Origin: an uncultured Lysobacteraceae bacterium | GTDB lineage: Bacteria > Pseudomonadota > Gammaproteobacteria > Xanthomonadales > Rhodanobacteraceae | Assembly (NCBI GenBank): GCA_946480705.1 | Contig: CAMLLF010000196.1 | Span: 1 to 7,170, forward strand | DNA length: 7,170 nucleotides | Reading direction: 5' to 3' | In this document: positions 1-7,170 of the stretch, piece after piece | Layout of the letters: the number at the start of each line of letters is the position of its first letter | Position numbering within the stretch: position 1 is the stretch's first letter | Made by a program: the position numbers and the translations under genes | Notes under the pieces: model-generated | What the model was told of the DNA's origin: nothing | What the model saw: the letters and a program-made list of their open reading frames with translations, nothing else | The model's database searches: none

Positions 1-1269
1 CGGACCCGTGACGGAGCAGCGGGGATCGGTCGGCTTGATGAAGCCCGTGAAGCAGCCCGTCTGAGACGTGAACAACGTGCCGCTTTCCTGCGGATCGCCG
101 TCGACACCGGCAATCAGGAAACGGCCCGGACCTTCGGCCGGGAAGCCGGTCGCCGGGAAGTCGATCGCGCCGAAGCGGATCGCCGTGCCGGCCGGCACCG
201 GATTGCCCTGACGGTCGGTCGCGAGCGCGCTGACGACGAGCGAGTAGTTGCCGTTGGGCAGCGCCGTGCCGAGGATGTTGTCCTGAACGATCGCGTTCTC
301 GACCGGCGAGGTGATCGCGAGGCTGAACAGCTTGCCGTCGGATACGATGGCGCTGGCCGTCGCGACGAGCGGATCGCTGATGCCGTTGTCGACGTTGTTG
401 TCGGAGCGGTCGGCGATGATGCGGATCTGCACCGGTCCCTGGATCGTGCCGGCGCGGAACGAAGCCGTGGCGATGCCCTGAATCGTGCGCGTCTTGACCG
501 AGACGCCGGTGTTCGGGCCGCCCGCGCCGAGCGCGCTCAGCGAGCCGTAGTTCGCGCCGCCGACGACTTCCATCTGGACGTTGTTGAACGCGGTGTTGCC
601 GGTGCCCGGATCCGGTACGTAGTTCTCGCCGCCGTCGAGCACCAGCGCGGTGACGACCGTGCTGTTCGAACCGCCGGTTTCCTGCAGGTAGACGCTGCGC
701 GGCGTCACGTCGGCCGAGATCGACGCCGGCAGCGAGGCCGCGACGTTGTTCACGGTGAACTGCAGCGTCTTGGAGATCGTGGTGTTCGACGCGGTGTCGC
801 GCGCCGTCACGGTCAGCGTCGCGACGCCGGCGGTCGCCGACGAATGCACGAACACCGTCGCGTGGCCGCCAGTCACGTCGACCGGGCCGCTGCCGAGCGT
901 GTCGCGGAATTCGTTGCCGTGATCGTAATTGCCCTGTGCGTCGAGCACGACCGGCGTGCTCGGGTCGTCGAGCGTCGAAAACGCGGCAACCGTGACCGGG
1001 TTGATCGATACGGCCACTTCCTGGCCGGATACGAGGTCGCCGTTTGCGCGGCGCCAGGTGATGTCGACTTCGGCAATGAACGGCGATCCCGGGAACGGAA
1101 TGCCGCCGAAGCGGTTCATCGGCAGCGACGTCGTCGTCGCCGTGATCGTCAAGGCGCCGCTCGGCGTCGGCTGGAATGCGCCGTCGCCGCCGCTGCCGCC
1201 CCCGCCGCCGCAACTGGCCAGCATCAGGCCGGCAGCCAGCAGACCGAGGCATCGATTAAAAGCTCTCAT
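1..1269 (-). CDS. Ig-fold (Big_1/invasin-like) outer-membrane lipoprotein, C-terminus outside window
   Basis: Open from ATG at 1269 to the left edge (423 codons, no stop), so the protein is partial. A GGAGAG ribosome binding site lies 5 bases before the ATG. The N-terminus has a short basic start, a hydrophobic stretch (LGLLAAGLMLA) and a lipobox LASC with Cys20, followed by a Gly/Ser linker (GGGGGSGGDG). Gly rather than Asp at +2 suggests outer-membrane sorting. The rest is Thr/Val/Asn/Gly-rich beta sequence in about three repeats: roughly residues 38-155 (WRRANGDLVSGQEV, then TAGVATLTVTARD), 180-310, and 315 to the end (ATDRQGNPVPAGTAIRFG). The 'D..GNPVPAGT.I.F' and 'AGVATLTVTA' patterns are typical of bacterial Ig-like domain 1. 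Two cysteines near residues 406 and 418 could pair. It follows pilQ by 78 bases on the same strand with no promoter seen, so co-transcription is plausible. An adhesive or envelope-structural role is inference; no specific family name is recognised. Confidence 0.85.
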   Translation of the reverse strand, partial: MRAFNRCLGLLAAGLMLASCGGGGGSGGDGAFQPTPSGALTITATTTSLPMNRFGGIPFPGSPFIAEVDITWRRANGDLVSGQEVAVSINPVTVAAFSTLDDPSTPVVLDAQGNYDHGNEFRDTLGSGPVDVTGGHATVFVHSSATAGVATLTVTARDTASNTTISKTLQFTVNNVAASLPASISADVTPRSVYLQETGGSNSTVVTALVLDGGENYVPDPGTGNTAFNNVQMEVVGGANYGSLSALGAGGPNTGVSVKTRTIQGIATASFRAGTIQGPVQIRIIADRSDNNVDNGISDPLVATASAIVSDGKLFSLAITSPVENAIVQDNILGTALPNGNYSLVVSALATDRQGNPVPAGTAIRFGAIDFPATGFPAEGPGRFLIAGVDGDPQESGTLFTSQTGCFTGFIKPTDPRCSVTGP

Positions 1270-1281
1270 GTCGTCTCTCCA

Positions 1282-1341
1282 AGCTCGCAATTGCATCGCG
1301 TTTTGGCCGCAACGCCCGGGGTTGCCGGGCGTGTGCGAGCT
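1282..1341 (-). repeat. Nested inverted repeats between pilQ and the lipoprotein gene
   Basis: An inner perfect 8-bp inverted repeat (ACGCCCGG at 1312-1319 with CCGGGCGT at 1325-1332, 5-base loop) sits inside an outer 8-bp repeat (AGCTCGCA at 1282-1289 with TGCGAGCT at 1334-1341). On the transcribed (minus) strand the inner hairpin starts 16 bases after the pilQ stop and is not followed by a T-run, so it is not a standard intrinsic terminator. The outer arm ends one base before the GGAGAG ribosome binding site of the lipoprotein gene. It could act as an mRNA stabiliser, a partial attenuator or a translation modulator; which of these is inference. Confidence 0.45.
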
Positions 1342-1347
1342 CAAGCG

Positions 1348-3627
1348 TTATTTCAGGCTTTCATTCAGAATGCGCGGCGTCACGAAGATCAACAGCTCGG
1401 CCTTCTCGTTGTTGCTCTTCTTGTTGCGGAACAGCGCGCCGACACCCGGAATGTCACCGAGGAACGGCACTTTCTTGATGTCGTCGCGCGTCTCTACTTC
1501 GTAGACGCCGCCGAGCACCACGGTCTGACCGTCGTCGACGAGCACGGTCGTGTTGATCTCGCGCTTGTCGATCTGCGGCACGAAGCCGCCGCCCGGATTC
1601 GGCACGAGCGCCGCGATGTTGTCCTTCTTCACGTTCAGCGCGAGCACGACGCGCTCGTCGTTCGTGATCGTCGGCGTGACCTTCAGTTCGAGCACGGCGT
1701 CCTTGAAGTTCACGGTGGCCTGACCGCCGCCGCCGCCCGAACCCTGCTGGAACGTCACGTAGCCGATTTCCTGACCCTGCTTGATCACTGCTTCCTGCTG
1801 GTTCGCGGTGATGACGCGCGGGCTCGAGATCACTTCACCGCGCGCTTCGGTCTGCGCGGCCGAGAGTTCGAGATCGAGAAGATAGTCGGCACCGAGGATC
1901 GCGAGGCCGAAGCTGCCGGCCGGAGACGCCGCCGGCAGATTCACGCCGAGGCGATTGCCGAGCGACGGCGTGAAGATGCCGCGGTTCTCGTCGAACGGTA
2001 CGCGCGGCGTGCTGACCGGAGTGCCGCGCTCGCCGTTGAAGCGGTTGTTCAGCGCGACGTTGGCCATCGTGTCGGCGCCGACCTGCGTGCCCGACAGCGT
2101 CACGACGTTGCCGTTGTTGTCTTCGTAGCCGCCGCTGACGCCGAAGCGCACGCCGAGCTCCTTCGCGAAGTCGTCGGTCGCGATGACGATGCGCGATTCG
2201 ATCAGCACCTGCTGCACCGGACGATCGAGCGTCAGCACGAGTTCGCGGATTTCGCGGATCTTGTCCGGCGTATCGTTGACGAGCAGCGTGTTGGTGCGTT
2301 CGTCGAAGGTCACCGAACCGCGCGGCGACAGGAAGCCGCGGGTCGTGTCGGCGAGCGTCTGCGCCTGACCGCCCGGCGCCGTCGCACCGCCGCCGCCGGC
2401 GCCGCCGGAACGACTTTGCAGCAGCGCCGCAATGTCCTTGGCCTTGCCGTAGCTGACCTTGATGTAGGCCGAATCGAGTTCGACGCGCTGTTCGAGCGCG
2501 ATGCGCGCATCTTCCAGCGCCTGCTCGCGATCGGCGATTTCCTTCTGCGGGGCGACCCAGATCACGTTGTCGCGGCGGCGCTGGTCGAGCCCCTTGGCCT
2601 GCAGCACGAGATCGAGCGCCTGATCCCACGGCACGTTGATCAGGCGCAGCGTCACGTTGCCGGTCACGCTGTCGGCGACGACGATGTTGAGGTCGGAGAC
2701 GTCGGCGATCAGCTGCAGCACCGAGCGCGTCGGGATGTCCTGGAAGTTGAATGTCACGCGCGCACCGGTGTATTCCGGTTCGGCGTTCTTGTCCTTCTTC
2801 TCGGCATCGGCCTTCTTCGGCGCGATCTCGAGCACGTACTCGTTGCCCGACTGATAGGCAAGCTGCTCGTACGGGCCTTTCGCCGTGATTTCGAGGCGCG
2901 CGCCGTTGCCGCGCGCGCGGGCTTCGACGAACTGCACCGGCGTCGCGAAGTCGAGCAGGTCGAGGCGCTGCGCGAGATTCGACGGCAACTGGGCGTTGTA
3001 GAGGTCGAGCGTGATGTTGTCGCCGTCGCGCTTGACGTCGGTCGTCGCGCCTTCGCCGGTGAACGTCACGACGATGCGGCCTTCGCCGTTCTTGCCGCGG
3101 CGGAAGTCGATGTTCGAGACCTCCACACCCCGTGCGGCGATCGCCTTGTTCGGGTCGTTCGCAATCATCGCGGTCGCGGCAGACGAACCCGTCACGCCGT
3201 TGGCGACGGTCAGCACGAGATTCTTGCCGTCGACCTTGCTCTCGTAGCTCGACGGGCGCACGAGGTCGACGACGACGCGCGTGCGGCCGGCGGCTTCGAC
3301 GGCCGAAACCGACGTGGTCGATCCGGTGTTGATCTCGACGTTGCGCTGGGACAGCGCACTTCGCGTGTCGGCGAGGTCGAGCGCAATGCGGGGCGGCGTG
3401 TCGGTCGTGAAGATCTGTGGATCGGCCGGCGGCGACGCGAGCTGCAGCGTCACCTCTACCTTGCCTCCCGGCAAGGTGTTGTAGCTGATCTTCTCGAGGA
3501 CGTTCTCGGCGCTTGCGGCGCCGGAGCCGAGCATGGCCGCGAGCATCAATGCGGGCACGCACCGGCGCAAGAGGCGAGTCAAGGGACCAGCGTTACGTCC
3601 CAGGTTGTTGGCAGCTGTCGTAGTCAT
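1348..3627 (-). CDS. pilQ: Type IV pilus outer-membrane secretin PilQ
   Basis: PilQ forms the multimeric outer-membrane channel through which the type IV pilus leaves the cell. I place the start at ATG 3627 (759 aa): GGGGGT lies 7 bases upstream, whereas the in-frame start at 3642 is a TTG that would place this same G-run inside the coding sequence. Residues 1-40 are a Sec signal peptide ending ASA before ENVLEKI. Two AMIN domains (peptidoglycan-binding) follow at about 41-145 and 167-270. A Lys/Glu-rich linker (about 271-285) leads to the N0/STN domain (about 286-370) and the N1 secretin domain (about 384-470), which carries a Gly-rich insert at about 406-432. The secretin barrel covers about 475-757, with the signature VPFLGDIPGVGALF at 720-733 and a C-terminal LLIFVTPRIL strand. 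A second Gly run (GSGGGGG, 629-635) lies in a barrel loop. It is the fifth gene of the operon, 24 bases after pilP. Only the start is uncertain. Confidence 0.97.
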   Translation of the reverse strand: MTTTAANNLGRNAGPLTRLLRRCVPALMLAAMLGSGAASAENVLEKISYNTLPGGKVEVTLQLASPPADPQIFTTDTPPRIALDLADTRSALSQRNVEINTGSTTSVSAVEAAGRTRVVVDLVRPSSYESKVDGKNLVLTVANGVTGSSAATAMIANDPNKAIAARGVEVSNIDFRRGKNGEGRIVVTFTGEGATTDVKRDGDNITLDLYNAQLPSNLAQRLDLLDFATPVQFVEARARGNGARLEITAKGPYEQLAYQSGNEYVLEIAPKKADAEKKDKNAEPEYTGARVTFNFQDIPTRSVLQLIADVSDLNIVVADSVTGNVTLRLINVPWDQALDLVLQAKGLDQRRRDNVIWVAPQKEIADREQALEDARIALEQRVELDSAYIKVSYGKAKDIAALLQSRSGGAGGGGATAPGGQAQTLADTTRGFLSPRGSVTFDERTNTLLVNDTPDKIREIRELVLTLDRPVQQVLIESRIVIATDDFAKELGVRFGVSGGYEDNNGNVVTLSGTQVGADTMANVALNNRFNGERGTPVSTPRVPFDENRGIFTPSLGNRLGVNLPAASPAGSFGLAILGADYLLDLELSAAQTEARGEVISSPRVITANQQEAVIKQGQEIGYVTFQQGSGGGGGQATVNFKDAVLELKVTPTITNDERVVLALNVKKDNIAALVPNPGGGFVPQIDKREINTTVLVDDGQTVVLGGVYEVETRDDIKKVPFLGDIPGVGALFRNKKSNNEKAELLIFVTPRILNESLK

Positions 3628-3634
3628 GAAAGTT

Positions 3635-3640
3635 ACCCCC
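3635..3640 (-). promoter_or_regulatory. Ribosome binding site that decides the pilQ start
   Basis: The minus strand reads GGGGGT, 7 bases before ATG 3627. Using the alternative TTG at 3642 would put this G-run inside the gene and add five residues (MGVTF) before the basic signal peptide start. The ATG is therefore preferred. Confidence 0.65.
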
Positions 3641-3651
3641 AAATGGGCCTC

Positions 3652-4197
3652 TTATTGGTCACCGAGCGCGATGGACGCCTGGCGTTCCATCCAGCCGCCG
3701 GCCCCGTTGGGAACCAGCTCGACGAGTTCGATCCGATCTTCGGCGATCGACGTGATGCGGCCATAGTTCTGGCCAAGATAGTTGTCTTTGTGCACCCGAT
3801 GGACGACGCCTTCCGGATCCTTGACGAGACCTTCGATCGCGTCGCCGATGCCGAGCGTGCCGACCATCGACAGGCCGTCCAGCGGATACTTTTCCAGAAG
3901 TTCCGGAGTGCGGTTCTTGTCGGGCCCCTGCCCGTTGCCCGCCTCGGCGAGCTGCTCTTCGCGACGCTCTTCGAGACTGGGACTGAACGGATCGCGCAGT
4001 TCGACGCCGGCGGCGTCCTGGCTCTTGTATTCGAACGTCTCGAACGTCTTCACGACCGGCAGCGGATCGATCGGCGCTCCCTTCTTCGCCTTTTCGGCTG
4101 CGACCCAGTCCTCCAGATCGCGCCGTCCCGCGGTACAGCCCGCGAGCGTCAGCGCGATCAGAGCGGGCACGCACAGCGTTCGCAAGCGCATGCTCAT
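3652..4197 (-). CDS. pilP: Type IV pilus inner-membrane lipoprotein PilP
   Basis: PilP (181 aa) is the periplasmic lipoprotein linking the PilN/PilO inner-membrane dimer to the N0 region of the PilQ secretin. The N-terminus is a lipoprotein signal with lipobox LAGC and Cys21 as the lipidated residue. The conserved extended region follows: DLEDWVAAEKAKKG at 28-40, PLPVVKTFETFEY at about 45-57 and LRDPFSP at 67-73. Then come RTPELLEKYPLDGLSMVGTL at about 96-115 and a small beta domain to about 177 (VHRVHKDNYLGQNYG, RIELVELVPNGAGGW), the known HR/beta-sandwich part. The start is ATG 4197, overlapping the pilO stop by 4 bases (ATGA). A second in-frame ATG two codons later is possible but lies further from the GGGGGG run, which is 6 bases upstream of the chosen ATG. 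Translational coupling to pilO is likely. Confidence 0.96.
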   Translation of the reverse strand: MSMRLRTLCVPALIALTLAGCTAGRRDLEDWVAAEKAKKGAPIDPLPVVKTFETFEYKSQDAAGVELRDPFSPSLEERREEQLAEAGNGQGPDKNRTPELLEKYPLDGLSMVGTLGIGDAIEGLVKDPEGVVHRVHKDNYLGQNYGRITSIAEDRIELVELVPNGAGGWMERQASIALGDQ

Positions 4198-4910
4198 TGC
4201 GTACCCCCCGTTGCGGGCTTGGCCGGCGTCTTGGCCGGCGCCCCCGGCGTCGCGCCCGGAGCGCCCGGCTGCGTCGTGGTGGCTTCATCGTCGTCGACGT
4301 AGCGATACGTCTTGACCGTTCCTTCGAGCGCGAGCGTGCCGCTCGTCAGCGCGGGCTTCGCGCCCGCGGCGCCGCCCTGCTGCTGGTTCTGCGGGCGCAG
4401 CGACACGTCGTGCATCGTCAGGATGACGACGCGCGGCAGCGAAGCGACACCGCTGATGAACGCACCGAACTGGTGGTACGAACCGACCATGCGCAGCGTG
4501 ATCGGCTTTTCGGCGTAGAACTCCTTGATCTGCTCGGCGCCCGGCTGGAAGAGGTCGTTCTCGATACCCGACGACAGCGCGGTCTGCGAGATGTCGACGA
4601 GCAGTTCCGGCATTTCGGTCTTGCTCGGCAGCTGGCGCAGCATCTGGCGCAGCATGTCTTTCATTTCCTCGAGCTGCTGGCGCAGCGCTTCGAGGTTGAC
4701 CGCCTTGGACTGCTTCTTCGAGAAGTCGGTGCGCAGCGTCTGCTCCTGGCGCTCCTTGTTCTCGAGGTCTTCCTGCTGGCCGCGAATCTGGAAGTACCAG
4801 CCGAGCAGACAGATGATCAGGAACAGCAGCACGCAGAACGTCATCTTGACGCCCTGGGGCCAGTTGCCCGAGTTCTGGAAGTCGAGGTCGCGGAAATCCG
4901 ACAGCTTCAT
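4194..4910 (-). CDS. pilO: Type IV pilus inner-membrane alignment protein PilO
   Basis: PilO (238 aa) is a bitopic inner-membrane protein that dimerises with PilN and with itself in the periplasm, transmitting between the motor platform and the PilP/PilQ outer part. Visible features are a short cytoplasmic N-terminus with FQNSGNWP at 11-18, one membrane helix at about 22-40 (MTFCVLLFLIICLLGWYF), and a coiled-coil region at about 44-92 (Gln/Glu/Leu heptads). The ferredoxin-like periplasmic domain runs from about 97 to 205 and contains LPSKTEMPELLVDISQ, LRMVGSYHQFGAFISGVA and LPRVVIL. A low-complexity Pro/Ala/Gly/Thr tail spans 210-238 and resembles the tail of PilN. ATG 4910 overlaps the pilN stop by 4 bases, with AGGGGGG 9 bases upstream inside the end of pilN. 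Length and domain order are normal for the family apart from the extra tail. Confidence 0.97.
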   Translation of the reverse strand: MKLSDFRDLDFQNSGNWPQGVKMTFCVLLFLIICLLGWYFQIRGQQEDLENKERQEQTLRTDFSKKQSKAVNLEALRQQLEEMKDMLRQMLRQLPSKTEMPELLVDISQTALSSGIENDLFQPGAEQIKEFYAEKPITLRMVGSYHQFGAFISGVASLPRVVILTMHDVSLRPQNQQQGGAAGAKPALTSGTLALEGTVKTYRYVDDDEATTTQPGAPGATPGAPAKTPAKPATGGTQ

Positions 4911-5574
4911 GACTGGTGGCCCCCCTGAGGTGCCGGCGTCGCCGGTGCGGCCGGCGGCGGAGCCGGCGTGGTCGCGGGCGCGCCAGGCGTAGCGCCCGGT
5001 GCCGTGCCGTCAGGGTTCTCCTCGGATCCGGCCGGCTTGCGCAGCTTCACGTCCATGGCGAAGTCGTAGGGCATGCGCTTCTCGGCGCTGCGCTTGATTT
5101 CGGTTTTCTTGAGATCGGGATGACCCAGCCACGGCGACGCTTCCACATTGCGCATGTAGGTCGCGACGCTCGCATTCGACTGCGCGACGCCTTCGAGCGT
5201 CAGGATGTCGCCGACCTGCTTGAGCGCGGTCAGACGCACGCCTTCGGGAATCGTGTGCACGAGTTCGTCGAACATGTGCACCATCTGCGAGCGGTTGGCC
5301 TGAAGCTGCTCGATGACCTGCTTGCGCTGCAACAGCTTGTTGCGGGTCTTTTCGAGATCCTCGATCTCGGTGAGCTTCTTCTCGACTTCCTTGATCTGGG
5401 CCGTCAGATAGTTGTTGCGGTCGATCTGATTCTCGATGCGCGCGTCCATCCAGAACATGGCGCCGAGAAACGCCGCGACGCCGGCCGCGCCGGCCATCGC
5501 CAGCATGATGAGGAATTCGCGTTTGCGCACTGCGCGCCGTTCGGCGCGCCAGGGCAATAGATTGATTCTTGCCA

Positions 5575-5575
<1 letters not shown>
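4907..5575 (-). CDS. pilN: Type IV pilus inner-membrane assembly protein PilN
   Basis: PilN (222 aa) anchors PilM to the inner membrane and dimerises with PilO. The cytoplasmic tail carries the PilM-binding motif INLLPWR at residues 4-10, followed by a basic stretch (RAERRAVRKRE). One transmembrane helix covers about 21-43. A coiled coil follows at about 47-98 (EKKLTEIEDLEKTRNKLLQ), then a ferredoxin-like periplasmic domain at about 100-180 (IPEGVRLTALKQVGDILTLEG, MRNVEASPWLGHPDL). Residues 186-222 form a Pro/Ala/Thr-rich tail (PGATPGAPATTPAPPPAAP), extra to the conserved fold and probably disordered. The ATG at 5575 shares one base with the pilM stop (TGATG) and has AGGAG 9 bases upstream, which supports both the start and translational coupling. 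Confidence 0.97.
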
Positions 5576-6756
<1,181 letters not shown>

Positions 6757-6815
6757 TCACACAAAGCCGGCTGCTACACGACAATTTCACCTATCGGTGC
6801 AAGCGGGGCAGGATC

Positions 6816-6821
6816 TATACT
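6816..6821 (+). promoter_or_regulatory. Candidate -10 element for the PBP1A gene
   Basis: TATACT matches TATAAT at 5 of 6 positions and would give a leader of about 45 bases before ATG 6872. No good -35 stands 16-18 bases upstream (ATCGGT at the 17-base spacing), so the call is weak. The region between this element and 6872 holds no other recognisable feature. Confidence 0.35.
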
Positions 6822-6871
6822 CTGGCCCAAGTCGCGCCGACTTTGACTGTCATCACATTCCCGGTTCATCA

Positions 6872-7170
6872 ATGCGCGTTTTCCTCCGCTTGGTCCGCTA
6901 CGCGCTGTATCTCGCGCTCAGCGGAATCGTGCTCGGGTGCCTCGCGATAGGCATCGCCTACTGGCTCATTTCCCCTCGCCTGCCGTCGGTCGAGACATTG
7001 CGTGACGTCCGCCTGCAGGTGCCGCTGCGAGTCTACACCGCTGACGACAGGCTGATCGCCACCTTCGGCGAGACGCGCCGCATTCCCGTTGCGATCGAGA
7101 ATGTGCCGGCCAAGGTCAAGAACGCCTTCCTCGCCGCGATCCCGATGTTCGTCCTGCTCGTCCTCGCGCT
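6872..7170 (+). CDS. mrcA: Penicillin-binding protein 1A, N-terminal fragment (right edge)
   Basis: PBP1A is a bifunctional peptidoglycan glycosyltransferase/transpeptidase anchored in the inner membrane. Only about 99 codons are present. ATG 6872 begins MRVFLRLVRY, followed by a single membrane anchor at about residues 11-33 and a juxtamembrane region LPSVETLRDVRLQVPLRVYT. Then come LIATFGETRRIPV at about 61-73 and IENVPAKVKNAFLAA at about 75-89, all typical of PBP1A just before the glycosyltransferase domain. No clear ribosome binding site is visible. The family would continue with an EDxRFYxHxGxD-type motif carrying the catalytic glutamate, but here the frame reads IPMFVLLVLA to the window edge. 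Divergent placement next to pilM is the usual arrangement in Xanthomonas- and Pseudomonas-type genomes. The identity is firm for residues 1-89 only; the symbol could equally be ponA. Confidence 0.85.
   Translation, partial: MRVFLRLVRYALYLALSGIVLGCLAIGIAYWLISPRLPSVETLRDVRLQVPLRVYTADDRLIATFGETRRIPVAIENVPAKVKNAFLAAIPMFVLLVLA
7139..7170. other. Possible misjoin or rearrangement breakpoint inside the PBP1A gene
   Basis: From residue 90 the sequence stops matching PBP1A in all three forward frames: hydrophobic IPMFVLLVLA in the gene frame, and Arg/Pro- or Ser/Cys-rich readings in the other two. A simple 1- or 2-base shift therefore does not restore the expected catalytic motif. Only 32 bases are available, so the origin of the tail cannot be named. 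A chimeric sequence end is the simplest explanation. Confidence 0.45.

Noticed and set aside
1835..3562. Second long minus-strand frame inside pilQ
   Set aside because: Arg/Ala-rich out-of-frame shadow of pilQ; the pilQ frame has clear secretin domains.
844..4302. Very long plus-strand open frame (about 1150 codons) antisense to the lipoprotein, pilQ and pilP
   Set aside because: Its product is a low-complexity Arg/Ala/Val/Asp-rich sequence, as expected when the antisense frame of GC-rich genes lacks stops. It crosses several real genes and has no recognisable domain.
4197..4928. Plus-strand frame antisense to pilO
   Set aside because: Mirror of pilO codons with no domain or ribosome binding site; pilO itself is certain.
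6843..6871. TTGACT (6843-6848) as a -35 box for the PBP1A gene
   Set aside because: A -10 at the right spacing (TCATCA, 6866-6871) is poor and directly touches the start codon, leaving no leader.

Overview
The window is GC-rich chromosomal DNA whose identifiable genes belong to the conserved type IV pilus assembly cluster of a gammaproteobacterium. The PilM sequence and the PilM/PilN/PilO/PilP motifs look most like the Xanthomonadaceae (Xanthomonas/Lysobacter-type bacteria). That placement rests on recalled similarity, not on a search.

Layout: positions 6633 down to 1348 on the minus strand hold pilM-pilN-pilO-pilP-pilQ as one tightly packed operon. The junctions are a 1-base overlap (pilM/pilN), 4-base ATGA overlaps (pilN/pilO and pilO/pilP) and a 24-base gap (pilP/pilQ). 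After a 78-base gap carrying nested inverted repeats, a sixth gene follows in the same direction. It encodes a predicted outer-membrane lipoprotein with invasin-like (Big_1-type) immunoglobulin folds and runs off the left edge of the window. A 238-base divergent intergenic region (6634-6871) holds a good sigma70-type promoter for pilM, a 16-base near-palindrome and a weaker promoter candidate for the rightward gene. From 6872, on the plus strand, is the N-terminus of a penicillin-binding protein 1A (ponA/mrcA), the usual divergent neighbour of pilM.

How the genes work together: PilM (cytoplasmic actin-like protein) binds the INLLPWR tail of PilN. PilN and PilO (bitopic inner-membrane proteins) dimerise in the periplasm. 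The lipoprotein PilP bridges PilN/PilO to the N0 region of the outer-membrane secretin PilQ, through which the pilus passes. The Ig-fold lipoprotein may be an accessory cell-envelope protein transcribed with them, but its role is unknown.

Two points deserve most attention. The lipoprotein occupies the place where aroK is found in many other gammaproteobacteria. The PBP1A reading stops resembling its family at residue 90 (position 7139), exactly where the catalytic glutamate motif should begin, which suggests a misjoined sequence end or a real rearrangement. I did not find a convincing entirely new system; the rest is a well-known machine with some local peculiarities.
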